Of a stretch of 64,000 nucleotides of DNA, positions 26,264 through 36,225 are shown piece by piece. The notes below the pieces were generated by a model. The model worked only from the letters and a program-made list of their open reading frames with translations, made no database searches and was not told where the DNA came from. The translations under genes and the position numbers were made by a program. Source of the DNA: Planosporangium thailandense (GTDB lineage Bacteria; Actinomycetota; Actinomycetes; Mycobacteriales; Micromonosporaceae); NCBI RefSeq assembly GCF_011947195.1, contig NZ_JAATVY010000008.1:62001-126000 (forward strand), given 5' to 3'. Within the stretch, counting starts at the first letter, position 1. Each line of letters opens with the position of its first letter.

Positions 26264-27598
26264 TCAACCCAGGCCGGCCAGCAGCAGCGCCTCAGCCAGG
26301 CAGCCGCGCGCGAACTCACCGAGGTGGAGGCTCTCGTTCGGCCCGTGCGCCCGCGAGTCGGGATCCTCGACGCCGACGACCAGGACCTCGGCCCCCGGGA
26401 ACAGCTCCTGGAACGTCGCGATGAACGGGATCGACCCGCCGATGCCCATGTCGACGGGGGCCACCCCGTCCCACGCCGCGGCGTACGCCGCCCGGGCCGC
26501 GTCGTAGGCCGGCCCCGAGGTCCCCACGACGCAGGGCTCACCGCCCTGTTCCAGGGTCACGGTCACCTTCGCCCCCCAGGGCGCGTGGCGCTCCAGGTGC
26601 GCCACGAGCGCCTCGTACGCGGACTTCCAGTTGTCGCCGGGCGCGATCCGTACGCTCAGCTTGGCCTTTGCCACCGGCACCAGCGCGTTGGGCGCCTCGC
26701 CGGTGGACGGCGCGTCGATGCCGAGCACCGACAGCGCCGGCTTGGCCCAGAGCCGCTCGACGATGCGCCCGGTGCCGATCAGCTCGACGCGAGCGAGCAG
26801 GCCCGCCTCCTGGCGGAACCGGTCCTCGGGGTAGTCCAGCGGGGCGGCGCTGCCGCGGACGAGCCCGGCGACGGCCACGTCACCGTTGTCGTCGTGCAGC
26901 GTGGCGAGCAACCGGGACAGGGTGGTCAGGGCGTCGGGCACCGCGCCGCCGTACATGCCGCTGTGCACGGCGTGGTCGAGCGTACGGACCTCGACGAACG
27001 CGTTGACGATGCCGCGCAGCCCGGTCGTCAGCGCCGGCTGGCCGATGTCCCAGTTCCCGGAATCGGCGATCACGATGACGTCCGAGAGCAGGTCGTCGCG
27101 GTATTCGCGCAGCAGCGTCTCCAGCGACTCGGAGCCGTACTCCTCCTCACCCTCGACGAAGACGACGACCCCGACCGGCAGCGTGTCGCCGAACGCCCGC
27201 AGCGCCGCGATGTGGGTCATGATGCCGGCCTTGTCGTCGGCGGCGCCGCGCGCGTACAGCCGGCCGTCCCGCTCCACGGGCTCGAACGGATCGCTGCGCC
27301 ACTCGGTGAGATCGCCGGGCGGCTGGACGTCGTGGTGGGCGTACAGCAGCACGGTCGGCGCGCCGGGCGGAGCCGGCCTGCGGCCGATGACGGCCGGCTG
27401 GCCCCCGGCCCGTACGATCCGGACGTCGGGCAGCCCGACGCCGCGCAGCAGGTCGGCCACGGCCTCCGCGGACCGCTCGACCTGGCTGTGGTCGAACCCC
27501 TCGAACGCGATGCCCGGTATGCGCACCAGCCGTTCGAGATCCGCCCGTACCCCTGGCAGTACGCGGTCGATGGCCGCGCGCAACTCGATCTCGTCCAT
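26264..27598 (-). CDS. M20 family metallopeptidase (dipeptidase-like)
   Basis: 444 residues. Zinc dipeptidase of the M20/ArgE-CNDP family: first metal His/Asp in LLYAHHDVQPPGD, bridging Asp in YARGAADDKAG, catalytic Glu pair in FVEGEEEYGSES, later Asp in VIADSGNWD, and a C-terminal His in DSRAHGPNESLHLGEF. The dimerisation lid domain spans about residues 190-330. Cytoplasmic, cleaving small peptides; substrate unknown. Probably its own transcription unit, since the M48 gene upstream ends 53 bp before its start. Confidence 0.93.
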   Translation of the reverse strand: MDEIELRAAIDRVLPGVRADLERLVRIPGIAFEGFDHSQVERSAEAVADLLRGVGLPDVRIVRAGGQPAVIGRRPAPPGAPTVLLYAHHDVQPPGDLTEWRSDPFEPVERDGRLYARGAADDKAGIMTHIAALRAFGDTLPVGVVVFVEGEEEYGSESLETLLREYRDDLLSDVIVIADSGNWDIGQPALTTGLRGIVNAFVEVRTLDHAVHSGMYGGAVPDALTTLSRLLATLHDDNGDVAVAGLVRGSAAPLDYPEDRFRQEAGLLARVELIGTGRIVERLWAKPALSVLGIDAPSTGEAPNALVPVAKAKLSVRIAPGDNWKSAYEALVAHLERHAPWGAKVTVTLEQGGEPCVVGTSGPAYDAARAAYAAAWDGVAPVDMGIGGSIPFIATFQELFPGAEVLVVGVEDPDSRAHGPNESLHLGEFARGCLAEALLLAGLG

Positions 27599-27651
27599 GA
27601 CCGCGATCGTATGTTTGTCCCGGTTGCCGGGCGCGGGCAGCCCGGGTCAGG

Positions 27652-28782
27652 TCAGGTCGGGTCGCCCGGCTGGTCGTCGTCGGCCTCCGCCGACCACGGG
27701 TTGTCGGCGCGCGACGATTCCCCACCGTTGGCGCGCGGTCGACGCCCGCCGGCCATCCAGTCGCGGACCCGGCCGGCGCCGCTGCCGACCCACTCGCCGG
27801 CGCCGTCGCCGAGCCGGCGCAGCAGCGACACCAGCGGATCCTGGGACCGGGCGAAGGTCTCCCGGTAGGAGTCGGCGGCCGCCTTCACGTCCTCGCGTAC
27901 CGAGGACGCGCGCGGATCGTCACGCCGCAGGTACTCACCCGCGAGGATCCGCTGGTACTCCCCCGAGTCGACCCACGACCGGAGCGCGGCCGCCCGGGCG
28001 ACCGGCAACGGATGGGTACGGTCGAGCACCATCCCGACCTTGATCATGCTGTCACGCAGGTCCCCGGCCCGTTCGTACTCGGCTGCCTGCTCGAGGAACG
28101 CGGTCACGTCCACTTCGGACAGATCCCCGCCGCCGGCGAGCTTCATGCCCAGCCGCAGGGCCACATGCGGGTCCTGCACGGCGAGCAGGCCGGCCCGGTC
28201 GGACGACAGCTCGGCCTTGCGCCACCACTCGCGCAGCCCCGCCGAGATCGCCCGCAGCGCGAGCGACCCGACCGGCAGCCAGGCCAGGCGGGTGGCCCAG
28301 TCGTGCAGGACCATCGCCATCGTCCGGTACAGCGCGTGGCCGCTGAGCAGGTGGCCGAGCTCGTGGCCGAGCAGGCAGCGCAGCTCCTCGTCGTCGAGCA
28401 GCTCGAGCGCCCCCGAGTTGACCACGAGGAACGGCTTGGACATGCCGATGCACATGCCGTTGATCGAGCGGTCGTACTGCACGTACAGCTCGGGCAGTTC
28501 GGCGATGTCGAGGGTCGCGGCGGCCTCCGCGAACAGCCGGTAGACCCGCGGGTACTGCCGGTGGTCGACCCGGATCGCGCTGCCGAGGTACTCCAGCCGC
28601 AGTGCCCGCTCGTTCCACAGGCCGGACAGGGCCTTGAGGACGTCGTCGAACCCGCGCAGCTCACGGAGCGCGGCGAGCGCGCCCCGGTCGGCGGGGTGCT
28701 CCCAGGACCGCGAGCTGATCCCGGTCAGGACGACTCGTCTGCGCGCCGGAGCGGCGCCGGTCACCTCGTCGTCGGTGCTCAT
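27652..28782 (-). CDS. M48 family metallopeptidase
   Basis: 376 residues from the ATG that follows GGAAGGAG (an ATG 24 bp upstream is also in frame). Zinc motif HELGH in LLGHELGHLLSGHALYR, with the third ligand Glu probably in WWRKAELSSDRAG. A short hydrophobic stretch (WLPVGSLALRAISAG) follows the active site, but there is no clear N-terminal membrane anchor. The C-terminal 130 residues are charged and disordered-looking. Resembles the cytoplasmic M48 proteins common in actinobacteria. It follows the uridine-kinase-like gene by 20 bp and is likely co-transcribed. Confidence 0.88.
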   Translation of the reverse strand: MSTDDEVTGAAPARRRVVLTGISSRSWEHPADRGALAALRELRGFDDVLKALSGLWNERALRLEYLGSAIRVDHRQYPRVYRLFAEAAATLDIAELPELYVQYDRSINGMCIGMSKPFLVVNSGALELLDDEELRCLLGHELGHLLSGHALYRTMAMVLHDWATRLAWLPVGSLALRAISAGLREWWRKAELSSDRAGLLAVQDPHVALRLGMKLAGGGDLSEVDVTAFLEQAAEYERAGDLRDSMIKVGMVLDRTHPLPVARAAALRSWVDSGEYQRILAGEYLRRDDPRASSVREDVKAAADSYRETFARSQDPLVSLLRRLGDGAGEWVGSGAGRVRDWMAGGRRPRANGGESSRADNPWSAEADDDQPGDPT

Positions 28783-28802
28783 GGCCGTCTCCTTCCCGCG
28801 CG

Positions 28803-29435
28803 TCACCGTTCCCCGGATCGTCCTCCTGCGGCGGTCCGCCGTAAATACTGCTCCCCCGGGTCAAGCGGTACATCCGGCGCACCATCGACCAACAGATCGA
28901 CGTGATCGGCCGTACGGTCGGCGGCGAAATGGCCCTCTTCCTCGGCGAACCACCGCACCAGGTGCGGCTCCAGGTGTGCGCCGTCGCGTTCGAGGCCCCG
29001 CGCCAGCCGCAGGTGCCGGGGCGCGGTGATGAACACCGAGAGCGTCAGCTCCGGACGGATCACCGCCCGCGCGCTGGTCACCCCTTCGACGACGAGGACC
29101 TCCGGCACGGGTACCCGGATCCGCTCCGCGAACCGGGCCGCGTGCCAGTCGTAACGGCGGTACTCTCCGGGCTGCCCTTTCCGCAGCTTTTCAAGCACGT
29201 CGCGGTCGAAGCGCGGCCAGAAGCCGACCATGTCGTCCCAGCCGTCGAGCAGGTCGTCGGTGTGGATCTCGACGGTCGCCGCCCCATTCGCCCGGAGCAC
29301 CCGGGTGAGACCAGCAGCGAACATCGTCTTCCCGGCGCCGGACGGTCCGTCGACGGCGACGAGCCGGACCGGGCCCAGCTTCGCCGGACTCTTGACGACC
29401 TGGGCCGCGAGGTCGGCGAAGCGCTCGATACACAC
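28803..29435 (-). CDS. Uridine kinase-like P-loop protein
   Basis: 210 residues starting at GTG (VCIERFADLAAQVV) with AAGGGGG upstream; a longer in-frame extension would run into the divergent gene's promoter and has no coding character. Walker A VDGPSGAGKTMFA, a HTDDLLDGWDDM segment like the uridine-kinase substrate loop, and LVVEGVTSARAV. The family phosphorylates uridine/cytidine or related small molecules; the specificity here is not certain. Divergent from the large M48 membrane protein, 82 bp apart. Confidence 0.8.
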   Translation of the reverse strand: MCIERFADLAAQVVKSPAKLGPVRLVAVDGPSGAGKTMFAAGLTRVLRANGAATVEIHTDDLLDGWDDMVGFWPRFDRDVLEKLRKGQPGEYRRYDWHAARFAERIRVPVPEVLVVEGVTSARAVIRPELTLSVFITAPRHLRLARGLERDGAHLEPHLVRWFAEEEGHFAADRTADHVDLLVDGAPDVPLDPGEQYLRRTAAGGRSGER

Positions 29436-29517
29436 GGAACGCTCGCCCCCTTCCACCGTTTGTCGCCATCGCGACGACGTCGCCGACACGTGCCGCGACC
29501 ACACTACGTTGAAGGCC

Positions 29518-32391
29518 GTGGAGTCCACGGACGAGACGGCAAAGGTCGTGGCGGGCCCCCTGTTCTCGCTGGTCTCCGGGACTACGCTGCGCTTCGCGTC
29601 GCTTATCGCCGCGGTGCTCGGTACGGCCACCTTCGCGTTCAACGTGCTGTACACGACGGTGCCGGCGAATGCGCGGCGCGGCGCCGAGACATACACCCGC
29701 TGCGCCGAGGTGCTCTGGGCACACACCCCGACGGCAGTGGTCGACGTCGACAGCTACACCGCCGCGACCGAGCAGTCGCTGCGCGACCACAGCCGGTGCG
29801 TCGCCCCGTTCGAGCACGCGGAGGCGATGTGGGCGTTGGCCGGCCTCGGCGTCCTGCTCGTGGTCGCAGCGGTGCTGTACCTGCTGGCCCCCTGGTGGAC
29901 CCGGCGGCGGGGCCGCCTGATCCCGGTCACCCGCGAGGACTTCCCCGACCTGTACGCGGAACTTACGGCGCTGGTCGCGACGGCCGGGCTGCGACGCACC
30001 CCGATCTTCGTCATCGACGCGGCGGCGGGCACGCCGGGCGGGCTGGCCTTCGGTCGGCTCGGCCGGTACACCGTACGGCTCAACGCGGGCCTGGTACCTG
30101 TGCTGTCCACCGAGCCGGCCACGTTCCGCGCGGTGGTGCTGCACGAACTGGCGCACATCCGTAACCGCGACGTCGACCTCGCGTACGCCGCGGTGGCGCT
30201 GTGGCGCGCGTTCATCGCCGTAGCGATGGTGCCGCTCGTGGTGGTGCTGCTCGATCCGCCGATCCTGACCGATCCGTGGGCCGCGCCGTGGTCGTGGCCC
30301 GGTTACGGCAGCGGGCTGCTCGTCGACGGCGGCCGGACGGTGGCATTCGCGGCTGTGGTGTACCTCAGTCGTAACGCGGTGCTGCGCAGCCGTGAGCTGT
30401 ACGCCGACGCGCGGGCCGCCGCGCACGCCGCCGGCGCCCTGCGCCGGATCCTGTCGAAGGCCGCCGGGGAGGCCCGGTGGCGGGCCCGGATCGCGGCACA
30501 CCCCCTCCGCCTCGTCCGGTTACGGGCGATCGACGACCCGCTGCTAGTGGTGCGACCGTGCTTCGCAGAGCTGTTCGGCGCCGGACTGACCACCGCGATC
30601 GCGGCCGACGCTCTCACCTCGTACGCCTATCTGGCGCTCCCGCACACCGGGGATCCGGCCGATCGGGTCTCCAGTTGGCTCGTCGCGCCCGTGGCCACCG
30701 GGCTGCTGGCCGCTGCCGCCTGGCGTGCCGCGGTCGCGTCCGCACCACACCATCGGCTCTCGGTGGTGCCGGCGGCCCTGGGCTTCGGCCTCGGTTGGCT
30801 CTGCGGCGACCTGCTCGCGACCCCGCTCGGCCCCTTCGTCTGGGGAGTGTTCGGCAGTGCGGTCTCCACCGGCTGGCTGCCGTACGCCGACGTCCCCCGG
30901 GTAGGCGGGTTCAGCCTCGACGCGGCCGTCGCCGGCTCCCTGCTGCTGGCCGCGGGGATGCTCTGTCAGGCAGGCCTCGTGTCGGCGGCGGCGCGCTGCT
31001 GGCTACCGGTCCTGCGCGGTCACACCGCTCGCCGGGGCTGGCTCGCCTCCACGCTCGTCACCGCCGTGCCGTTCGCCGTCTGGTACGGCATCTGGTCGGA
31101 AGTCCGCAGCGCGCCCTACCTCGTCGGTCGCCTGTACCACCTCGGGGCAGCGGACGCCGCGCGGCTGGGGATTTCGGTCTGGGAGGGACCGGGCTTCGCG
31201 GCGTTGACCACCTTCTACCCGCCGCTGAGCATCTTCCTCGGGCGGCCCCTGGCCGTCCCGGTGGTAATGGTGGCGTGGCTGTATCCGCTCGCGGCCTGGC
31301 TGCGACGGCCGGCCGGTGCGTCTGCTCGCCCTGTCCTTCGGCTCCGGTGGGCGCTGACGGCGGGTGTCATCGGCGGCGCGGCGGTGGCGGCCGTGCTGGT
31401 CACCGCCAGGGCGCTGCTACACCGCTTCGCCCCGGACCTGGCCGGCTCCGCTGCCTTCTCGTCGTACTACTACTGGTCCGCCACTGCCGTGGCGGTACTG
31501 GCACAGGCGGTCGTCGGTGGCGTTGTCGCGGCCCCGGTCCGGCCGCTGGGTCTGGTGCTCGGCCAGTTCGCCGCGTTCTGTACCGCCGTGGTGTCCACGG
31601 CCGCGATGATCGGCGTCATCTGCCTCGGCGGCTGTATCCCCACGTTCCGACTCCGGTCCGCCGCGTGTCCGTGGCAGTTCGATACCGGGTACGTCCTGAA
31701 CCTTCTTCGTCGCATCGTCGTCGAGGGGGCGATCGCCGCGCTGCTGGCCGGGGTCGCAGTCAGCGTGGTCGCCTACGCCGTGGCCGGCCGGCCGCTCGTA
31801 CGCTGGCGTCGCGCCCGGTCCCGACCGGTCATCGCGCTCGCCGCGGTGCTTCTGGAACTGGTGCTCGTGGCGACGCTCGTGGCGGGTCCGGTTGGAGGTT
31901 TGCGGCCGGCGCAGGTGTCGGCGCAGCCGTCGACGTCGGCGTCGCGGCCGCCGTCACCGTCTCCTGGTCCGGTGTCCGGGTCGGATCCGTGCGTGATCGG
32001 TACGTGGGTCGAGGTCTCCCACCGGGAGGAGGCGCATCCGCAGCCGTACGGCGCGGTGACGCTCGTCGGGACAGGGACGATCCGACGGTTCGGGGCCGAC
32101 GGGACGCTGATGGTCGACTACGGCGACGGAGTCGCGCTTTCCGGCACTGCGCGGGGCGACACCTTGGAGGCGGTCTTCTCCGGTACGGAGAGGTTCGAGT
32201 TCCACACCGAAGTCGGCACGATCGTGTACACGAATCCCCGGTCCGACGCGGTGTTCACCTGGAAGGTCAACGGTCTGGCGCTCTACCGCGGACCCGCCGG
32301 CGTCAACCCGCCGACGGACCGCTACACGTGTACCGGCAACACCCTGCGCCTGGTCAGCGACAACTATGTGATCGAGCTACGCCGGTCCTGA
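29518..32391 (+). CDS. Large multi-spanning M48-type membrane metalloprotease with C-terminal beta domain
   Basis: 957 residues from a GTG. Membrane helix at about 20-40, an extracytoplasmic loop with two Cys, a second helix ([22 protein letters not shown], in part), then the protease domain with [15 protein letters not shown] (HELAH zinc motif) and [10 protein letters not shown] as the likely third ligand. About twelve further helices follow to residue 790. The last 150 residues (from [13 protein letters not shown]) form a soluble beta-rich domain that recalls lipocalin-type beta barrels, after a Pro/Ser linker. Function unknown; quality control or surface processing is plausible. It overlaps the convergent cobQ by 15 bp. 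Confidence 0.8.
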   Translation: MESTDETAKVVAGPLFSLVSGTTLRFASLIAAVLGTATFAFNVLYTTVPANARRGAETYTRCAEVLWAHTPTAVVDVDSYTAATEQSLRDHSRCVAPFEHAEAMWALAGLGVLLVVAAVLYLLAPWWTRRRGRLIPVTREDFPDLYAELTALVATAGLRRTPIFVIDAAAGTPGGLAFGRLGRYTVRLNAGLVPVLSTEPATFRAVVLHELAHIRNRDVDLAYAAVALWRAFIAVAMVPLVVVLLDPPILTDPWAAPWSWPGYGSGLLVDGGRTVAFAAVVYLSRNAVLRSRELYADARAAAHAAGALRRILSKAAGEARWRARIAAHPLRLVRLRAIDDPLLVVRPCFAELFGAGLTTAIAADALTSYAYLALPHTGDPADRVSSWLVAPVATGLLAAAAWRAAVASAPHHRLSVVPAALGFGLGWLCGDLLATPLGPFVWGVFGSAVSTGWLPYADVPRVGGFSLDAAVAGSLLLAAGMLCQAGLVSAAARCWLPVLRGHTARRGWLASTLVTAVPFAVWYGIWSEVRSAPYLVGRLYHLGAADAARLGISVWEGPGFAALTTFYPPLSIFLGRPLAVPVVMVAWLYPLAAWLRRPAGASARPVLRLRWALTAGVIGGAAVAAVLVTARALLHRFAPDLAGSAAFSSYYYWSATAVAVLAQAVVGGVVAAPVRPLGLVLGQFAAFCTAVVSTAAMIGVICLGGCIPTFRLRSAACPWQFDTGYVLNLLRRIVVEGAIAALLAGVAVSVVAYAVAGRPLVRWRRARSRPVIALAAVLLELVLVATLVAGPVGGLRPAQVSAQPSTSASRPPSPSPGPVSGSDPCVIGTWVEVSHREEAHPQPYGAVTLVGTGTIRRFGADGTLMVDYGDGVALSGTARGDTLEAVFSGTERFEFHTEVGTIVYTNPRSDAVFTWKVNGLALYRGPAGVNPPTDRYTCTGNTLRLVSDNYVIELRRS

Positions 32392-33921
32392 ATCACCCGT
32401 CCCAGGCGGAACGAAACGCAAACCGGCCGGCGGCCCGGCTTCGATGAGCCGCCACAACGCACCGGTGTCGAGGTGCTCCTCGACCAGGTCGCCGAGCAGG
32501 TCAAGGCCCCGTTCACGAAGGCCGGCGAAGTCGGTGTCTGGCGCGCCCCGGAAGCCGTGCCGGCCCGCCAGCCGGGCGGCTTCGGCCAGGAACGCGCGGC
32601 GGAAGTCGTCGGCTTCGAAGGCGCCGTGCCAGTGCGTACCGAAGATGTTGCCGCTGTGGGCGCCTTCGCCGGTGCCGTCGGCGGTCCTGATGAGCGGCGT
32701 GACATCGGCGCTGCGGGACACGTACCCGTGGTGGATCTCGTAGCCACGCACCCCGGCGCCGAGGGCCGCGCCCTCGGGGCGGCGGAGCGTCTTCTCGGGG
32801 GCGAACGCCACCTCGATCGGCAGCAGCCCGAGCCCGGCGACGGTGCCGCGCCGGCTCTCGACCTCGTCGTGGATGCGCTCGGCGAGCATCTGGTACCCGC
32901 CGCAGATGCCCAGCAGCGGCTTGCCGGCCTTCGCGTGGGCGGTGACGGCCTCGGCCAGACCGGTCTCCCGCAGCCAGGCAAGGTCCTCCACAGTGGATTT
33001 ACTGCCGGGCAGGATGACCAGGTCGGCGTCGGCCAGGTCGGCCGGCTCCGTGGTGATGCGGACCCGTACGCCCGGCTCGGCAGCGAGCGCCTCCGCGTCG
33101 GTGGCGTTGGAGATGCGGGGCAGCCGGACCACGGCGACCGTCAGCCACTCCGTGCCAAGGGGTTGGCTCGGACGGCCGAGGGTACGGCCGTACGCCAGCG
33201 AGTCCTCGCCATCCAGCCACAGGTCGTTGCTCCAGGGCAGCACGCCGTAGACCGGTCGACCGGTCAGCCGGCGCAGGTCGTCCAGGCCGGGCTGGAGCAG
33301 CGCCGGATCGCCGCGGAACTTGTTGACCACGAACCCGGCCAGCAGCGCCTGGTCTTCGGCCGACAGTAGGGCCAGCGTGCCGTACAGCGCGGCGAACACG
33401 CCGCCCCGGTCGATGTCGCCGACGACGATCGTGGGTAGGCCGGCGGCCCGTGCCAGGCCCATGTTGACGAAGTCGCCGGCCCGCAGGTTGATCTCGGTCG
33501 GGCTGCCGGCCCCTTCGCAGATCACGACGTCGTACTCGGCCCGCAGCTCAGCAAGGGTATCGAACACTGTCTGTCGAAGCTTTCCGCGGAACTCCCGGTA
33601 GGTCATCGCGTCGACCTGCCCGACCGCCCGGCCGAGCAGCACGACCTGGCTGCTGCGGTCGGAGCCGGGCTTGAGCAGTACCGGATTGAACCGCACGCTC
33701 GGCGCCACCCGGCACGCGGCGGCCTGCATCGCCTGCGCCCGGCCGATCTCGCCGCCCCGACCGGCGTCGTCGACCACGACCGCCGAGTTGTTGGACATGT
33801 TCTGTGCCTTGAACGGGGCGACCCGGACCCCACGGCGCACCAGCCACCGGCAGAGCCCCGCGGTCACCAGGCTCTTGCCCGCGTCCGAGGTCGTACCGGC
33901 GACGAGCAGTCCTCCACTCAT
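32377..33921 (-). CDS. cobQ: Cobyric acid synthase
   Basis: 514 residues. Glutamine-dependent amidation of adenosylcobyrinate a,c-diamide at four carboxylates. ATP-domain start [42 protein letters not shown], and a C-terminal GATase-1 domain with nucleophile Cys in [11 protein letters not shown] and His/Glu region GYEIHHGYV plus [10 protein letters not shown]. The ATG overlaps the cbiB stop by ATGA, so the two late cobalamin genes are coupled. A 48-bp palindrome lies 16 bp upstream of its start. Confidence 0.95.
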   Translation of the reverse strand: MSGGLLVAGTTSDAGKSLVTAGLCRWLVRRGVRVAPFKAQNMSNNSAVVVDDAGRGGEIGRAQAMQAAACRVAPSVRFNPVLLKPGSDRSSQVVLLGRAVGQVDAMTYREFRGKLRQTVFDTLAELRAEYDVVICEGAGSPTEINLRAGDFVNMGLARAAGLPTIVVGDIDRGGVFAALYGTLALLSAEDQALLAGFVVNKFRGDPALLQPGLDDLRRLTGRPVYGVLPWSNDLWLDGEDSLAYGRTLGRPSQPLGTEWLTVAVVRLPRISNATDAEALAAEPGVRVRITTEPADLADADLVILPGSKSTVEDLAWLRETGLAEAVTAHAKAGKPLLGICGGYQMLAERIHDEVESRRGTVAGLGLLPIEVAFAPEKTLRRPEGAALGAGVRGYEIHHGYVSRSADVTPLIRTADGTGEGAHSGNIFGTHWHGAFEADDFRRAFLAEAARLAGRHGFRGAPDTDFAGLRERGLDLLGDLVEEHLDTGALWRLIEAGPPAGLRFVPPGTGDSGPA

Positions 33922-34934
33922 CGCCGTCCTCCTCGGCGATCTTGGACACTTGTGCCGGCTATAGGTCGCCTAGGTGTCCAAGATCTGCGGGCTCGCGCGG
34001 CGGTGGCGAGCACCGCGAGCCCGGTCGCGGCGGCGGTCACCAGCCCGGAGAGCCGTACCGCCCGATGGATGTCACCGACCTGCGGCGCGCGACCGGACCG
34101 GCCGAGCACCGGCCGATCCTCTACCCGACCGGCGTAGACGTTGCGCCCGCCGAGCCGTACGCCCAATGCCCCGGCCATCGCAGCCTCACACTGTCCGGAG
34201 TTGGGGCTCGGGTGCCGGCGCCCATCGCGCGCCCAGGTCCACAGCGCCCGCAGCGGGCTGCCGCCGACCAGCGGCGCCGCGGCCACCGTGAACGCGGCCG
34301 TGATGCGGGCGGGAACCAGGTTGGCCACGTCGTCGAGGCGCGCCGCCGCGGTGCCGAACCGGGCGTACCGACTCGACCGGTGCCCCACCATGGCGTCGAG
34401 GGTGTTGACGGCGCGGTATCCGACGAGCCCGGGCAGGCCGGCAACCGCTCCCCAGAAGAGCGCCCCGACGGCGGCGTCGGAGGTGTTCTCCGCGACCGAT
34501 TCCACCGTGGCCCGGGACAGCTCGGACCCGTCGAGCGCCGACGGGTCGCGCCCGCACAGGTGCGGCAACCGGTTGCGGGCGGCGGCGAGGTCACCGCTGC
34601 CGAGAGCCGAAGCCATCACCGTTCCCTCCCGTCGTAGCGAGGTCGAGCCGAGCACGGTCCACGTCGTGGCGGCCACGAGGGCCGCACGGAGCACCGGGCG
34701 GCGTCGGGTGGCGAGGCTGGCCGCCACCGCCGCCGCGGTGGGCACGCCGGCGGCGACCGCCACGTACCGCGCGCCCGCCTGCGTGGTCGGCGCGTACATG
34801 CACCGTTCGAGGGCGCCGGCGACCCGCCCGTACCCTGCGATCGGATGCCACCGCCGGGGGTCCCCCAGGGCGGCATCGAGCAGAGCGCCGGCGAGCAGTC
34901 CGGCCCCGGTGGCGACGGCGATCTTCCGAGACAC
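33918..34934 (-). CDS. cbiB: Adenosylcobinamide-phosphate synthase CbiB/CobD with palindrome-encoded C-terminal extension
   Basis: 338 residues. Integral membrane enzyme joining aminopropanol (or its phosphate) to adenosylcobyric acid. Family marks: [69 protein letters not shown] and [19 protein letters not shown]. The normal C-terminus should end near LATAARA; after it the frame continues through a 48-bp palindrome, adding [17 protein letters not shown] and GGRR. The same peptide occurs at the CydC N-terminus. Coupled to cobQ by ATGA. Confidence 0.93.
   Translation of the reverse strand: MSRKIAVATGAGLLAGALLDAALGDPRRWHPIAGYGRVAGALERCMYAPTTQAGARYVAVAAGVPTAAAVAASLATRRRPVLRAALVAATTWTVLGSTSLRREGTVMASALGSGDLAAARNRLPHLCGRDPSALDGSELSRATVESVAENTSDAAVGALFWGAVAGLPGLVGYRAVNTLDAMVGHRSSRYARFGTAAARLDDVANLVPARITAAFTVAAAPLVGGSPLRALWTWARDGRRHPSPNSGQCEAAMAGALGVRLGGRNVYAGRVEDRPVLGRSGRAPQVGDIHRAVRLSGLVTAAATGLAVLATAARARRSWTPRRPIAGTSVQDRRGGRR
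33938..33985. repeat. 48-bp GATC-bounded palindrome, copy B (cbiB/cobQ junction)
   Basis: Starts GATCTTGGACAC and ends GTGTCCAAGATC with CTATAG at the centre; 17 of 24 positions pair. It lies inside the 3' end of the cbiB frame, 16 bp before the cobQ start. Nearly the same sequence as copy A at 19157-19204, and read in the equivalent frame. Confidence 0.9.
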
Positions 34935-35002
34935 CCGTGCAGCGTAGCGACGAACGGCGGGACACGGTCGGGTCGGGCGGTGGCGCCAGTGCCGGTCTCC
35001 TC

Positions 35003-35162
35003 GCCTTCCCGTCGGGCGTCAGGTATTCCCGTCGGACGCCGCACCTTCCCGCCGGACGCCGCGTCTTCCCGACGGACACCGCACCTTCCCGATGGACGCC
35101 GGGTCTTCCCGTCGGACACCGCACCTTCCCGACGGACGCCGCGCCTTCCCGTCGGACGCCGG
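35003..35162. repeat. 20-bp tandem repeat (minisatellite), eight units
   Basis: Consecutive 20-bp units close to TTCCCGTCGGACGCCGCACC, eight copies with scattered changes, filling most of the 277-bp gap between cbiB and the SSB-paralogue gene. The period is not a multiple of three and neighbouring units differ without respect to codon position, so coding is unlikely. No spacers, so not CRISPR. Confidence 0.9.
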
Positions 35163-35211
35163 CCGAGACCGTCGATCGGAACGATCTCGGCCGCCCCCGT
35201 TGCGTCGACGA

Positions 35212-36036
35212 TCAGGCCGGAACCGGCACCCTGGACCGGCTGCGCCGTCCTGCGGGCCGATCCCGCTCGGTCCCGGTGCCTGTTTCGCCAGTCTCGGGCT
35301 GCGCCTCGGCCTCCCCGGCGTCCGCTACGCCGCCGAGCCCGGCCTCGCGGAGCGCGTTCATGGCGTCGTCCTCGACCGGCGCAGCACCCGCGAGGTCCCC
35401 GTTCTCGGTGTCCCTGGTCGGCAGGTCGAAATCACCGAAGGAATCCGCCGGGCCCGGACCGAAGGAGATCTCCTCGGGGCGCGGCTCGGGCTGCGACTCG
35501 GATTGCGGCACGGCGCCATGCTCGGTGCCGTGCTCGGAGCCGTGCTCGGAGCCGTGCTCGGAGCCGTGCTCGGAGCCGTGCTCGGAGCCCGGCGAGCTCA
35601 CCGACACGGTCGGCTCACCCGCGATGCGGGCGTCGGACTCGGCGTCCTCCACCGCGCTGACCAGGCCGGCCGCGCGGTGCCGGACGAACTTCGCGAAGCC
35701 TCGCGACAGGTCGTGTCCCACGGCGATCGCCTCGAGTTCGTAGGACACGCGCGGCTGGCCGTCGTCGCCGATCCAGTCCCGGGTGTACATCCGGCCGGTC
35801 ACCACCAGCGGGTCGCCGGTGACGATGGATTGGGCCACCCCTTCGGCGAGACGCCGCCAGCAGGTGACGCGCACCCGCAGGCTCGGCCCATCGATCCAGC
35901 GACCATTGTCCTTGTCATAGCGGCGTGACGTGGACGCCACCCGGAAACTGGCGACGAGCGTGTTCGTTCCAGTCGTACGCCGGAGTTCCGGCGCGTTCAG
36001 CGCGTTGCCGACAATCGTCACGGTCGTGTCAAACAT
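35212..36036 (-). CDS. Single-stranded DNA-binding protein paralogue with GSEH-repeat tail
   Basis: 274 residues from the ATG preceded by GGGGAGAAGCG. Residues 1-115 form the OB fold (FDTTVTIVGNALNAPELRR; VASFRVASTSRRYDK; VRVTCWRRLAEGVAQSI; PLVVTGRMYTRDW). The tail carries five GSEH units and one GTEH, encoded by 12-bp DNA repeats at about 35,517-35,590, then acidic linker sequence. It ends in a basic GRRSRSRVPVPA instead of the acidic DDDIPF-type tip of housekeeping SSB, so it may not recruit the usual partners. Actinobacteria often have such a second SSB, in some cases linked to chromosome segregation or competence. Confidence 0.85.
   Translation of the reverse strand: MFDTTVTIVGNALNAPELRRTTGTNTLVASFRVASTSRRYDKDNGRWIDGPSLRVRVTCWRRLAEGVAQSIVTGDPLVVTGRMYTRDWIGDDGQPRVSYELEAIAVGHDLSRGFAKFVRHRAAGLVSAVEDAESDARIAGEPTVSVSSPGSEHGSEHGSEHGSEHGSEHGTEHGAVPQSESQPEPRPEEISFGPGPADSFGDFDLPTRDTENGDLAGAAPVEDDAMNALREAGLGGVADAGEAEAQPETGETGTGTERDRPAGRRSRSRVPVPA
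35516..35595. repeat. 12-bp tandem repeat coding for GSEH units
   Basis: Period-12 repeat (GTGCTCGGAGCC on the plus strand), six units, in frame within the SSB paralogue. Units are nearly identical at the DNA level, which suggests recent expansion by slippage. Confidence 0.9.
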
Positions 36037-36225
36037 CGCTTCTCCCCATGCCGTGGTCTGCTGTGTGAGTCGACTCGCGGCACAGCCTGCGCCAGCGCGG
36101 GGGCGCGCGGCAGCCCGTACACCTGAACCTGTGGATGGCAAGGGTGCCTGTGGATGGGGCAGCGCACACAACGAGGGTGTGCTACGGGGCAGCCATTTAG
36201 TTGACTCGGCGGTAACCTGCGTGGC

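Noticed and set aside
26207-27868. 553-codon plus-strand frame opposite the M20 peptidase
   Set aside because: Antisense shadow; the minus-strand frame holds all M20 metal ligands.
35003-35162. Possible CRISPR array
   Set aside because: The 20-bp units abut one another without spacers and vary in sequence; no cas genes are present.
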